Of a DNA stretch of 46,708 bases, positions 8,048 through 16,909 are shown one piece after another. The position numbers and the translations under genes are program-made. Within the stretch, counting starts at the first letter, position 1. Each line of letters starts with the position of its first letter. This DNA is from Shimia sp. CNT1-13L.2. Lineage in GTDB: Bacteria; Pseudomonadota; Alphaproteobacteria; Rhodobacterales; Rhodobacteraceae. Location: NCBI RefSeq assembly GCF_024331145.1, contig NZ_JANDJO010000005.1:1-46708 (forward strand), in the 5' to 3' direction. The notes under the pieces were generated by a model. The model ran no database searches, was not told the origin of the DNA, and worked only from the letters and a program-made list of their open reading frames with translations.

Positions 8048-9655
8048 ATGCATATAAAAACGCACATTTTCAAAGGTTATGTCTTTGGCGCGATCCAGCC
8101 GAGCCTTCTTTTGCGCTTTCCTGCGAATCATGGCCCGTCGTCAAGGCTCTGCGCTGCCATGGATGTCGTTGGCGAGTCACTTGGCATCGATGCCGGCCCT
8201 GACCAGTTCCACCCGACCGAAACGGGTTTTGACAAACTGTCCGGACCAGCATGCATTGTTGCAATGCTTGATATGTTTCAACAGCATTGCGGCGATCAGC
8301 GCCTGACCCCAATCCGTGTTTTCCCAGTGAGCGACAGTGTTTCATTTGTCTACCCGTCTCTAGTGCCGGACGTGGCTCGCGCGAACCTAACGGTGCTTGC
8401 AAAGATGCTTGAGGGCGCGCGCGCTTCGCTCAGCAAAGACAGCGTGAACGCACATGCAATGGCGATGAAGATAAAGGCGCGCCCTTTCTTGCCCTCGGGC
8501 ACCAACGCAATAAGCTTCATCGCCGCCGCGGCCAAATATCGAATTCCCTTCAAACAGCTCGAAAGACGATACATTGCGTTTGGCTATGGGAAGGATACGA
8601 GCATCTTCAATAGCTCCATCACGGACCGTGATAGCGCCGTCGGCATTGGGATCGCTGGAAGCAAATTTGTAAGCCACCGCCTTCTTAAGCTCTCGGGATT
8701 TCCCGTCGCCGAGCAGCTTCCCGTCACTTCCGTAGAAAACGCGATTGCGAGCGCCCAGTCTATTGGATACCCGGTCGTGCTAAAGCCCGAGAATGAGGAA
8801 GGGGGACGTGGAGTCTGCCCAAACATCCTGAGCGAAGAAGAGCTCGTTTTCACCTATAATAGATTGCAACCCGTCTATCCGAAGCTCTTACTCGAAAAAC
8901 ATATTCGCGGAGATGGTTACAGAGTATACGTTCTAGGCAACGAGATTGTACGCGTTCGGCGGCTCCAAGCCGCGCATATCATCGGTGACGGTCTGCGTGA
9001 TGTCAAAACCCTGATCGACGCCGAAAACGCTTCCCCATCACGGCATGCAATCAATGCTTCGATGAAGCCGATCAAGGTCGATCAGGAGTTGAGCGACATG
9101 ATCGCAAAGCAAGGACACACCCTAACGAGTGTCCCTGTCGCAGATGAGAAAGTAGTGCTCGCAGCAACGACCAACCTGAGCCGTGGAGGCAGTTCTACTG
9201 ATTTCATTGATGAACTGCATGTCTCAAACAAGAGGGCGTGCATCGAGATCGCTAAAACTTTCGGCCTCTACTGCTGTGGTATTGACTTGATTTCCAATGA
9301 CGCCTCGCGACCTTTGAGGGAGAACGGTGGCGTCGTCTGCGAAGTGAATGCGCAGCCCCAGATTGGGTCAGTGGGACGCGTCAGGATGCACGAAGACATG
9401 ATCTTGACCGCTGTCAGGAGTTGTCCACCGATCGACCTCCGTGTCCACAGCCGCCCCGTTGGGATCAACCATAGCATCTTCAACAAAGCAGCAAATCGTC
9501 TTCGCATTGATATCGACGTCAAAACGCTCCTCACCCACGGTTGCCCTGTGCAATATTTTGACAGCCTAGAGATAGTCGGAGGGGTGAGCGAAGAGGATCG
9601 TATGCATCTAGAGGCATTGCTAGAAAGCGTTCGACCGGACCTATCCCCCGCCTAG
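8048..9655 (+). CDS. Cyanophycin-synthetase-like ATP-grasp protein without Mur-ligase domain
   Basis: This 535-residue protein resembles the N-terminal half of cyanophycin synthetase. FGYGKDTSIFNSSITDRDSA with VGIGIAGSKFVSHRLLKLSG matches the conserved entry into the CphA ATP-grasp domain. VVLKPENEEGGRGV is the Gly-rich ATP loop, IIGDGLRDVKTLIDA matches the CphA VVGDG motif, and VVCEVNAQPQ carries the metal ligands Glu and Asn. About 190 residues precede the grasp domain, as in CphA. The C-terminal Mur-ligase half (about 400 residues in CphA) is absent, so it cannot make cyanophycin alone. It is paralogous to 17848-19470, with matching N-terminal lines (IKTHIFKGYVFG and IKTRVVRGYAYG). It ends in a CTAG shared with the converging glycosyltransferase. 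Confidence 0.85.
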   Translation: MHIKTHIFKGYVFGAIQPSLLLRFPANHGPSSRLCAAMDVVGESLGIDAGPDQFHPTETGFDKLSGPACIVAMLDMFQQHCGDQRLTPIRVFPVSDSVSFVYPSLVPDVARANLTVLAKMLEGARASLSKDSVNAHAMAMKIKARPFLPSGTNAISFIAAAAKYRIPFKQLERRYIAFGYGKDTSIFNSSITDRDSAVGIGIAGSKFVSHRLLKLSGFPVAEQLPVTSVENAIASAQSIGYPVVLKPENEEGGRGVCPNILSEEELVFTYNRLQPVYPKLLLEKHIRGDGYRVYVLGNEIVRVRRLQAAHIIGDGLRDVKTLIDAENASPSRHAINASMKPIKVDQELSDMIAKQGHTLTSVPVADEKVVLAATTNLSRGGSSTDFIDELHVSNKRACIEIAKTFGLYCCGIDLISNDASRPLRENGGVVCEVNAQPQIGSVGRVRMHEDMILTAVRSCPPIDLRVHSRPVGINHSIFNKAANRLRIDIDVKTLLTHGCPVQYFDSLEIVGGVSEEDRMHLEALLESVRPDLSPA

Positions 9656-10569
9656 GCTGAAAGGCCATTATTAAGCGTTTCCTGCACCAAACAGTCCAGC
9701 GCCTCGACGAGATTGATCTTGGCGCGGTCAGCATATTCACAGGCACCACCCCAAATTTCCAGCTCAGATGACGGAGAAATCGACGGTGTGAGATCGCTAT
9801 CGATGAGGGAATACCGCTGCGCCATCAACATCAGCTCAGTATCGCTGAAAACATATCCGTTATTGCGTGCCTGGTCCGCCATCGCGGTCCAATGGTAACC
9901 TTCGGTCGGATTGCGCCGTCCTCCCAATGCAAAGCCGGAACTCCCTAACAGCGCCTTTCGAACAATCTGTTCCGAGCTTCTAACGGGCACATGTTGGAGA
10001 TAGAATGGCAAGATAGGTATCTGCCCAAGCGGGCACTCGGCGGAGATGTCGTGGTTGCCGGTGGAAATCCGACAGGTTTCACCGACTGTCCTTCCAAAAA
10101 CGACTTTATAATATTGGCGCACTTCCCGACTGCGTGCACGAAAGCGCTCGTGCCATGAACCGCCTTCAGAGCAATCGGAGAGGGGGAGCGGACAAAATGT
10201 CTTCCGGGGAACCCTTGCGGCACCCGCGTGGCCAATATACGCCTCGAGACACGCGATGAAATTTGCTCGTTCGACGCACAGGAATTCGTCCGCGTCCAGC
10301 GGCATAATATAGTCGAAACGACCAGACGCTGCTATCAAACGTGAAGCAGCTGTCGTAAAATCCGCCTGCCGATAGGACGGATCCCGCAGATGTCTCACGC
10401 TAAGCGACACGCCTTCAGCCTGAAGCCTGCTTAGAATTTCCAGCGTTGAGTCACTACTGAAGTGGTTCAGGAAATAGATATGATCGAAGATCTGGCTATT
10501 GTGCCGTACGAACTGTTCGACAATATCACATTCGTTCCTGATCATGCAGAGCGCTGCAAGTCTCGTCAC
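9652..10569 (-). CDS. Family 2-type glycosyltransferase
   Basis: This 305-residue protein starts at a GTG preceded by a GGGGG-rich purine stretch. The N-terminus LAALCMIRNECDIVEQFVRH with FDHIYFLNHFSSDST is the usual start of the Glyco_tranf_2_4 group. FDYIMPLDADEFL contains the DXD-type metal and nucleotide-sugar motif at about residues 97-109. The protein has no membrane segment, so it is probably cytoplasmic and transfers a sugar from an activated donor to an unknown acceptor. It is the last gene of the leftward hfa series and its stop overlaps that of the converging ATP-grasp gene by four bases. A role in glycosylating the adhesin or an attached polymer is inference. Confidence 0.8.
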   Translation of the reverse strand: MTRLAALCMIRNECDIVEQFVRHNSQIFDHIYFLNHFSSDSTLEILSRLQAEGVSLSVRHLRDPSYRQADFTTAASRLIAASGRFDYIMPLDADEFLCVERANFIACLEAYIGHAGAARVPRKTFCPLPLSDCSEGGSWHERFRARSREVRQYYKVVFGRTVGETCRISTGNHDISAECPLGQIPILPFYLQHVPVRSSEQIVRKALLGSSGFALGGRRNPTEGYHWTAMADQARNNGYVFSDTELMLMAQRYSLIDSDLTPSISPSSELEIWGGACEYADRAKINLVEALDCLVQETLNNGLSA

Positions 10570-10608
10570 TTTACTCGCCCCCTACTGGTTTAGCGAAAAT
10601 AGATTTCG

Positions 10609-10649
10609 TGATCGGGCAGAGATTCATAGCAATTCCCCCTGCCCGATCA
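10609..10649 (-). terminator. Long inverted repeat between two genes
   Basis: An 11-bp perfect stem (TGATCGGGCAG and CTGCCCGATCA) encloses a loop of about 19 bases, between the peptidoglycan-binding gene and the glycosyltransferase. On the minus strand it is followed by a weakly T-rich stretch, not a clean T run. It could be a weak terminator or processing hairpin that lowers glycosyltransferase expression, or an operator. Confidence 0.45.
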
Positions 10650-10665
10650 TCTGAGCACATCTCCG

Positions 10666-11268
10666 TTACTTCTCGCTGAGAAGGCGATAGAGCGTCACAG
10701 TGTCCGGTACGCCAGTTTCTTTAATGCCCGCAGCTTTCTGAAAATCAGCAACAGCCTTCGAGGACTTCGGCCCAAATGCGCCATCCACATCATCCTTTGT
10801 GAGATACCCGCGGCTTGCCAGCAACGCTTGTACGCTCATGACCGTTTCCCGGCGCAGGGCGACCTGATGCGTTGCAGACTTCACCACCTCAAACGACCCT
10901 TTCTCCGCAGAATGATAGGGTTCAAAATGCGTTATAAGAGAGTCCATGACGCTTTGAACCTGTGCCTCCGCCTGTGTTCGGCAAATCGCAGCAACTAGGC
11001 GCGAGAATTGTTCGGTGTTTTGAAATGGTAGGTGATCAAAAACGCCATTCTGGGTTTTGTTGGCGTAAGTGACATAGCCACCAACCCAGTTCGAAAGTTC
11101 AAGTTGCTTGGTCTTGTTTTCCGGGAAATCCTCGTTGAGAAACGAGCATTTCTGTGCGCCGATACCTCGAATGACAAATTGACCATCTTGGTTGCCAGCA
11201 TTTGCAGCCTGACTCGCCATACCCAGCGCAATGCTCAAAGTAGTAGCGAGAACTGTTTTCGTCGTCAT
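10666..11268 (-). CDS. Secreted protein with C-terminal peptidoglycan-binding domain
   Basis: The chosen ATG at 11268 has an AAGG motif about six bases upstream and gives a clean signal peptide (MTTKTVLATTLSIALGMASQ then AANA). An earlier in-frame start at 11304 would bury it. The middle part has two cysteines (QKCSF and AAICRT) that could form a disulphide in the periplasm, in a region of no family I can name. The last 60 residues form a PG_binding_1 domain (VQALLASRGYLT, GAFGPKSSKAVADFQKAAGI). Such domains anchor proteins to the cell wall. It follows hfaD after a terminator. A role in holding the HfaB/HfaD export apparatus in the envelope is plausible, but not shown. Confidence 0.8.
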   Translation of the reverse strand: MTTKTVLATTLSIALGMASQAANAGNQDGQFVIRGIGAQKCSFLNEDFPENKTKQLELSNWVGGYVTYANKTQNGVFDHLPFQNTEQFSRLVAAICRTQAEAQVQSVMDSLITHFEPYHSAEKGSFEVVKSATHQVALRRETVMSVQALLASRGYLTKDDVDGAFGPKSSKAVADFQKAAGIKETGVPDTVTLYRLLSEK

Positions 11269-11285
11269 AGTTCTACCTTTCGTAA

Positions 11286-11317
11286 GAAAAAGCACAGGCA
11301 ACATAAGCTGCCTGTGC
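11286..11317 (-). terminator. Rho-independent terminator after hfaD
   Basis: On the minus strand a 9-bp perfect stem (GCACAGGCA and TGCCTGTGC, 8-base loop) is followed by TTTTTCTT. It lies 65 bases past the hfaD stop and before the peptidoglycan-binding gene. The hfaABD transcript probably ends or is attenuated here, and the downstream gene gets read-through or its own promoter. Confidence 0.75.
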
Positions 11318-11381
11318 CAGTTGGCTCCGATCTCCCAGTAAAAAGGGGGGTGGGACGAGCTGATCGAAGCGTTCTCTTGAG

Positions 11382-14300
11382 TTAGCGGCGTTTGATCACG
11401 CTGCTTGCGACGTTGCCCGTTGCGGTGGCCGAGATGGTGTTACCCACGACGCCAGCAGTCGTACCAACAACCGCACCGCTGGTCCCGGCGCCGATCTGCG
11501 CATTGCGCACGACCGCCGTAACCATTGCCGTGGTGAACTGCTCGTTGGTCAGAGCGACATTGTTTGCCGATGCACCATCATAGCCGGTCACAGTCACAGT
11601 GTTGTATGCGGTGTTGGCAGTGGCCGAAGCCATGACAACGTTGCCACCAACAGACACTTGGCTCGCGTTCAGAGCGTCATACTCACCCAGAGCGCTGTTG
11701 AGCGCCGCACCAATGGTGGTGTTCTCTGCGGTTGCAGAAATCGCGCCATCATTGACCTGGTAGCTCGCCAGAAGGAGATCACCCTGTGCGGTGTAGCCGC
11801 TTTCACCCTGTGCAATCGCATCCGAATCGTTGAATGCAAGCACAGTGCCGGAAGCGTTGAGCGCGTTGGTGGCAATGTTGCCCCGTGCGGTCGCTGCGAC
11901 ACGGTTTGCATCAATCTCGATCGAGGATGCATCAGCCGCATAGATCGGGTCGGTTGCCGGCTCAGAGCCGTTCAGCGCAACACCGATATCCGCAGAAGCA
12001 TTCGCCGAGACGTCTGCTTCACTCACCTGGTGGTTCAACACAGCACCGGTCAGGCCCATCACCGCGTCTGCGGCGAGGGTCATGGTGTTGGTGTTGTTGT
12101 TGGCAAGTGCGGTTGCAGACACAGAGTTCCCGTTGAGAGCCACAGAGCCTTCAACAAGACCCGCAGTGCTACCTTCAAGCTCATCGAGGTTGTAGATGTT
12201 GGCATAGGCGTCGGCATCGATTGCCACCCCTTCACCGAAATCAAGAGCCTCTTGCTTCGCTACGAGAAGGTGATGCGCTTCGAGGGTGTTGCCGGCGTCG
12301 ACAAAGTCGCCAGAGTCCTCGATTTCCGCATAGTCTTCATCCGGGTTGGTCGCGTTCACGGCATCAACGGTGAGAGTGTTCACACCTTCGTTGCCGATAG
12401 AAAGCGCCTGAGTGCTGTTCCCGGACAGGCTAACCGTCGAGCGGTTGGATTCGATCGGAGCAAAGATCTCCGCATCGGCCAACGTCGACACATAGGTTCC
12501 GTCATCGTCATCGTCATACACTTCCTGCTCAGAGAACAGAACGCTGGTGACAGGGAGGTTTCCACCGTCATCAACGTTGGTCGCCGAAACCGACAGATCA
12601 TTGGTGACAACGTTGACTGCCGCAGTGGCCTTCAGAGTGTTGTCATCAACCGCGAGCGTGGAGTTGTTGAGGTCAGCGTAGCCCGCTTCGAGGCCAAACG
12701 ATGCAAACACTTCCACGTCGAGATCGACTTCCTCCGATTCCTGCTCGTTGGTCAGCATATAGTCGCCTTCAACGTCGTCGATATCGTCCGCCGAACCGTC
12801 AACTGCTGCGAGATCATATTCCTGACCTTGCGCGAGGTTGACGCCAGCCACATCGATCGAGTTGGTTGCAACGTTTGCCTTCGCCGAACCGGACACGATG
12901 TTAGACGCGACTTCAAGCATGGAGTCGTTGATATCTTCGTCGATCGTCACGATCACACCGCCCGCGTTATGCGTTGCCGGTGTCGGGTCGGTTGCGGGCG
13001 AGACTACAGCTGCGAGGATTTGAACGGAGTCGTCACCGTCAAAACCATCACCGAGTGCCCCTTCAAAGTTCGGGCCATCAATCGTGACAAGGGTCATGTC
13101 GGTCTTGTCGAAGCTCGTACCGGCTTCCCAGGTCAGCGTCGTGCTGTTGGTCACCGTGAGACCTGCAGCAGTGTAGAACGACTGCTCAGCGGTTGTCATG
13201 GGTGTGGCCATCGTGAACACAATGTCACTGGTCATGTCGTTGGTGTAGACATTGCCAACATTGGACCATTCGACATTCGCGATCGTATTCGACTGGTTGC
13301 TCGAAGAAGTCGCGGGCGATCCTTCCGAACCTTCCGTGCCGGCAAGACCGATGCGCACGGTGAGATCGGAGTCGATAACGTCGCTGTCGTTGCGAACACC
13401 AACAGTCGTCTGGATATCGGTCGCCGAAAGCTCAACACCAGACGCCTGATTGTTGCCGATCACGGCCGCGCTCAGGAGGTTGTTGTTGGACTCGATCGTG
13501 GACCCTTGGATATCTTCGTCAACCCAGGTGCTGACCAGTGCCGAGGTATCATCGTCACCGTCAAGGCCACGCAGGCTTGCCAGCATCGACGTATTGTCAA
13601 GGTCCTGCTCGCTGATCGCAACGAAGGATGCTTCGACAGCGTGGTCGTCATGAACTTCGTTATAAGCGTACTGCACACCGGTATCGATGACAACGGCATC
13701 AACTGCGGCAGTCAGGGTCGTGGCCTGGTTACCAATGGCCTGGGTCTGAACCGCGTTGCCAGAGGTCGAGACGGAAGAATCCGTCAGATCCCAATCGATA
13801 TAGGTATCGACGATTTCACGATCAGCCGGGGACGAGATCGTCGCGCGCATGTCAACGCTGTCGATGCTCTGGTAGTTCGTCGCAACAGCGATGTCGCTAC
13901 CGTCAGCGCCACCATTACCGACAATGTTCGTCGCATCGAGATCGATCACCGATCCGTTTGCGGCACCAGTCGAGCTGTAGCCAGCGTCGGCATCGTTGCC
14001 ATATGCGGCCGCAACAATTGCGTTGCCATCAAGCGAGACAGAGCTGTCGTCGACATCATCAAAGACATCGATAAAGACACCGGAGTCAGACACGACTGCA
14101 TAATCTTCGCCGTCAGCAAGCGTCTGCTTGTTCGCGGCAACGATTGCAGCGGCCGAATCGTTCACGTTCTCGTTCGTGTCAGAACCGAAGGTCGCAACTT
14201 CGAAGTCATTCGCGCTTACGGCAACGCTATTTGCGTTGGACTGTGCAACGGAGATCGAGCGGATCATGTTGCCCGAGACATCGAGATCGCTACCGTCTAG

Positions 14301-15875
14301 GTCTTCGTCGATATACGCACCAATGCTCGCTTCGTCCACGACTGCGGCAGCAGCGAAGAAAGCAGTTTCCTGTTCGCTTGCAACGCCGACGCCACCGTAC
14401 ACAGTGTTGCCATCGACATCGATCTCGTTGCTCGCGGTTGCGATGGTCGCAACGGACTCGATCGCGTTGCCTGCAACGGAAAGATCGGAGTCTTCGATCG
14501 AGTATTCGTTGCCAAGGTCAAGACCCGCGAATGCCTGATTAACAGCGCTCACCGAAACAGCTTCAAACCCTTGTTGAGAATTCGCGATGATCATCTCGCC
14601 TGTGAGCTCAAGACCTTCAGTCGTGAGTGTATCTTCACCATCGATACCCACCGAAGCAGTATCAAAGTAGTCGAAGTCGACATCCGCGACAGTTGCTGCG
14701 CCGACAGAATTCGCATCGACTGCGATCGACTGGTCTGCGTTCATGAGGTTCGACGATGCTTTGATCGTGTTGCCCTCGACCGCTGCGCTCGAGAAGTTCA
14801 GGTCTTCGCGAACGTCGATTTCAACAGTTGTTCCGTTGAGACCGGCCGATGCGCCCGCATCGTAAACGCCTTGGCCGTTGGAGATTGCGATCGACGCATC
14901 AACATCCGCAGCGCCTTCACCCGTAGCAACCGACTGGTTCGCATCAAGCATCGTGGCGGTCGCAGTGACATCGTTATTCGAAACCGTAACCGAAGAGTTG
15001 TCGACGGACTCAAGGTCAGCGCGGATGGTCGAATCAAATGCAACAGCGGACACCTTGAGATCTTCTGCTGCCTGCATCGAGCCCATTGCGATATCGGCAT
15101 CCGCAGTCAGTGCGTAGGTGTCATCAGGGTCGGCACCGTCGAAAAGGTCAAGCGAAGAGGTGAAATGGGTGATCGACGCATCTTCACCATCGCCGTTCAC
15201 GGTCACGCCATCAGCGATCAGGGTCGTACCGTCAAAAGACGAACCGGTTGCAGAGGTAGTGATCGCGTTGTTGTTGACCGAAAGGGTCGCTGCGTCGAGG
15301 GTAAGATCCAAGGAGCCATCGATGATATCGAAACCGTCACCATCAGCAAAAGCCTCGATCGTTGCGCTTTCCGCAAGGGCAAGCACATCTGCATCTTCGC
15401 CAAGGACGGCGCCGTCCGTCATCGCGAAGAAGAAATCTTCGCCATCAAAAGCGCCGTCGCCCTCGTTGCGCTGAAGGTTCGAAAGCACAACGTCGTCATT
15501 GAACGACGGAAGCGTATCGACGTCAGCTGTCAGGCTACCATCGTTTCCCACCGCCGTTGCTGCAACAGTGTTCTCGTCGAGCTCAAATGCGCCCGAAACG
15601 GTGAGATCGTCGCCAGCGAACAGATCAAGATAGACCTCGAGGTCATCATCACCGGGCTGAACAGTTGCAGTGACTGTGCCGGTTGCCGCTTGGTTGTTGA
15701 CATCCGACAGGCCAGCTGTCGCCGTCACGACCGGATTCGTAAGATCCCCAGTGATCGCCACTTGGTCGACCGAGGTGACTGATGTGCCCGCCTGGGCATA
15801 TGCAGTCAGGCCCACGACCAGTGCCGCAGAACCTGCGCTGGCCAAAAGGGCATTTCTCTTCTTCATTGTTCGCAT
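11382..15875 (-). CDS. hfaD: HfaD-like giant repetitive surface adhesin
   Basis: This protein of about 1,497 residues begins with a signal peptide (MRTMKKRNALLASAGSAALV and on to AYAQAG). The ATG at 15875 lies five bases after AGGAG, so it is preferred over GTG 15881 and ATG 15866. The body is strongly acidic, rich in Asp, Asn, Ala, Ser, Thr and Val, and poor in Cys and Lys. It is built from roughly fifteen diverged copies of a unit whose core is V-x-G-N-x-[IV]-x-A-x-A-x-[AG]-N-x-x-x-N, for example VSGNMIRSISVAQSNANSV and LNGNSVSATALANNNTNTM. Such beta-strand repeats are typical of HfaD, the holdfast-anchor adhesin of Caulobacter, but Caulobacter HfaD is far shorter. The gene is third after hfaA and hfaB, the order found in Caulobacter. 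HfaB probably exports it. The name rests on context and repeat type. Confidence 0.75.
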   Translation of the reverse strand: MRTMKKRNALLASAGSAALVVGLTAYAQAGTSVTSVDQVAITGDLTNPVVTATAGLSDVNNQAATGTVTATVQPGDDDLEVYLDLFAGDDLTVSGAFELDENTVAATAVGNDGSLTADVDTLPSFNDDVVLSNLQRNEGDGAFDGEDFFFAMTDGAVLGEDADVLALAESATIEAFADGDGFDIIDGSLDLTLDAATLSVNNNAITTSATGSSFDGTTLIADGVTVNGDGEDASITHFTSSLDLFDGADPDDTYALTADADIAMGSMQAAEDLKVSAVAFDSTIRADLESVDNSSVTVSNNDVTATATMLDANQSVATGEGAADVDASIAISNGQGVYDAGASAGLNGTTVEIDVREDLNFSSAAVEGNTIKASSNLMNADQSIAVDANSVGAATVADVDFDYFDTASVGIDGEDTLTTEGLELTGEMIIANSQQGFEAVSVSAVNQAFAGLDLGNEYSIEDSDLSVAGNAIESVATIATASNEIDVDGNTVYGGVGVASEQETAFFAAAAVVDEASIGAYIDEDLDGSDLDVSGNMIRSISVAQSNANSVAVSANDFEVATFGSDTNENVNDSAAAIVAANKQTLADGEDYAVVSDSGVFIDVFDDVDDSSVSLDGNAIVAAAYGNDADAGYSSTGAANGSVIDLDATNIVGNGGADGSDIAVATNYQSIDSVDMRATISSPADREIVDTYIDWDLTDSSVSTSGNAVQTQAIGNQATTLTAAVDAVVIDTGVQYAYNEVHDDHAVEASFVAISEQDLDNTSMLASLRGLDGDDDTSALVSTWVDEDIQGSTIESNNNLLSAAVIGNNQASGVELSATDIQTTVGVRNDSDVIDSDLTVRIGLAGTEGSEGSPATSSSNQSNTIANVEWSNVGNVYTNDMTSDIVFTMATPMTTAEQSFYTAAGLTVTNSTTLTWEAGTSFDKTDMTLVTIDGPNFEGALGDGFDGDDSVQILAAVVSPATDPTPATHNAGGVIVTIDEDINDSMLEVASNIVSGSAKANVATNSIDVAGVNLAQGQEYDLAAVDGSADDIDDVEGDYMLTNEQESEEVDLDVEVFASFGLEAGYADLNNSTLAVDDNTLKATAAVNVVTNDLSVSATNVDDGGNLPVTSVLFSEQEVYDDDDDGTYVSTLADAEIFAPIESNRSTVSLSGNSTQALSIGNEGVNTLTVDAVNATNPDEDYAEIEDSGDFVDAGNTLEAHHLLVAKQEALDFGEGVAIDADAYANIYNLDELEGSTAGLVEGSVALNGNSVSATALANNNTNTMTLAADAVMGLTGAVLNHQVSEADVSANASADIGVALNGSEPATDPIYAADASSIEIDANRVAATARGNIATNALNASGTVLAFNDSDAIAQGESGYTAQGDLLLASYQVNDGAISATAENTTIGAALNSALGEYDALNASQVSVGGNVVMASATANTAYNTVTVTGYDGASANNVALTNEQFTTAMVTAVVRNAQIGAGTSGAVVGTTAGVVGNTISATATGNVASSVIKRR

Positions 15876-16006
15876 TTCCACTCCTAATTCTTAATGCTAA
15901 TTTGGCAGCTCTAATGAGCTATATTTCTCCCGCAGCGCTCAGCTTTTTACTGAGCAAGACGAGAAAACTCTTTGGAGCAGCCCGCTTGCGCGGACTGCCA
16001 ATTTTG

Positions 16007-16909
16007 TCATGACTTATTCGGCTTGCTCTCTTGGATCCGGCAGCTATCAGCCGAGACATTGGTGAGTCCTTCAAGCAAATCGACAACACCAAGCTCAATC
16101 GCGGTTCTAACGCCAAGTTGCAGCGGCTCCTGCTCCTTCGCACCGGTGTTGATGTCGATGAGATCCATTCCGAAGAACCGGAATACACCTGCGCCCACTT
16201 CATAGCCTGTAACCTGCTTTTGCAGGCTTACTGTTTCGACGACTTTAAGCGATTGAGAACCAACAAGACGGAGGTCCACGGCAACGTTCATCGTGTACGA
16301 GCGACGTTTGCCGCCAACATTGTTGACCGCGACCTCAGCACCACCAGACGTGATGTTATAGTTGAGCTCCGTAATGCCTCCAACAATGTAGTAGTCAGAC
16401 TGAAGCACCGAGCCGCCATAATAGGGCTTCCAAGGCACCTCTTTCTTCTCACCTTCGGCACCTGCATCACCATCAACAGGATGCGTACGACCGTCACCAA
16501 GTTGTCGCTTCGAGCTGTAGTGGAGCTCGACATCCGCGATGCGAGTGTCAAAGCGCTCGTGGATCGTGAAAGCAGGCGAAAGCTTGCCCAGCGCAGAATA
16601 TGCCATCAAGGCACCGCCTTGCGTGATTGCAAAGCCTTCGCCATCCGACTGTTTACCCGTGTAGTCACGGATATCTCCGACAGCGATGCCAAGCCCGGTG
16701 CGCCCGAGCTTCTTCTTGTAGCAGGAGAGAACTTCACCGCTCGGCGTCACGTTGCGCGACACCTCAGAACTTTTAAGGACAGGCTTCTGTCCCTCGGCAA
16801 ACTCCACCTTCTCCAAACCGTTCGGCGCTGCACAGGCCGACACTATGGAAAGACCGGCGGCAAGGACAGGAACGAAGCGGACGCGTTTCGCAAGTCGATC
16901 AGCAACCAT
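16007..16909 (-). CDS. hfaB: HfaB, CsgG-family outer-membrane secretion lipoprotein
   Basis: This 300-residue protein has a lipoprotein signal with lipobox VSAC at about residue 27, so it is tethered to the outer membrane. The mature part is CsgG-like: GLGIAVGDIRDYTGKQSDGE, GGALMAYSALGKLS, RFDTRIADVELHYSSKRQLG, YYIVGGITELNYNI, YTMNVAVDLRLVGSQSLKVV and a C-terminal RTAIELGVVDLLE. In curli systems CsgG forms a nonameric pore for unfolded amyloid subunits. HfaB is its holdfast counterpart. The start ATG overlaps the hfaA stop by one base (TAATG), so the two are translationally coupled. The hfaD start lies 131 bases downstream. The best-recognised member of the locus. Confidence 0.88.
   Translation of the reverse strand: MVADRLAKRVRFVPVLAAGLSIVSACAAPNGLEKVEFAEGQKPVLKSSEVSRNVTPSGEVLSCYKKKLGRTGLGIAVGDIRDYTGKQSDGEGFAITQGGALMAYSALGKLSPAFTIHERFDTRIADVELHYSSKRQLGDGRTHPVDGDAGAEGEKKEVPWKPYYGGSVLQSDYYIVGGITELNYNITSGGAEVAVNNVGGKRRSYTMNVAVDLRLVGSQSLKVVETVSLQKQVTGYEVGAGVFRFFGMDLIDINTGAKEQEPLQLGVRTAIELGVVDLLEGLTNVSADSCRIQESKPNKS

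Noticed and set aside
8048..9655. A complete cyanophycin synthetase
   Set aside because: The ATP-grasp half is present but the Mur-ligase half is absent both in this gene and nearby, and no cyanophycinase is seen, so cyanophycin storage is unlikely.
11658..15782. Very long open frames on the plus strand (880 and 403 codons) opposite hfaD
   Set aside because: They are antisense to a gene with a signal peptide, a good ribosomal binding site and clear repeats. Their products are Arg/Val/Ile-rich without domains, an effect of the repetitive codon use on the other strand.
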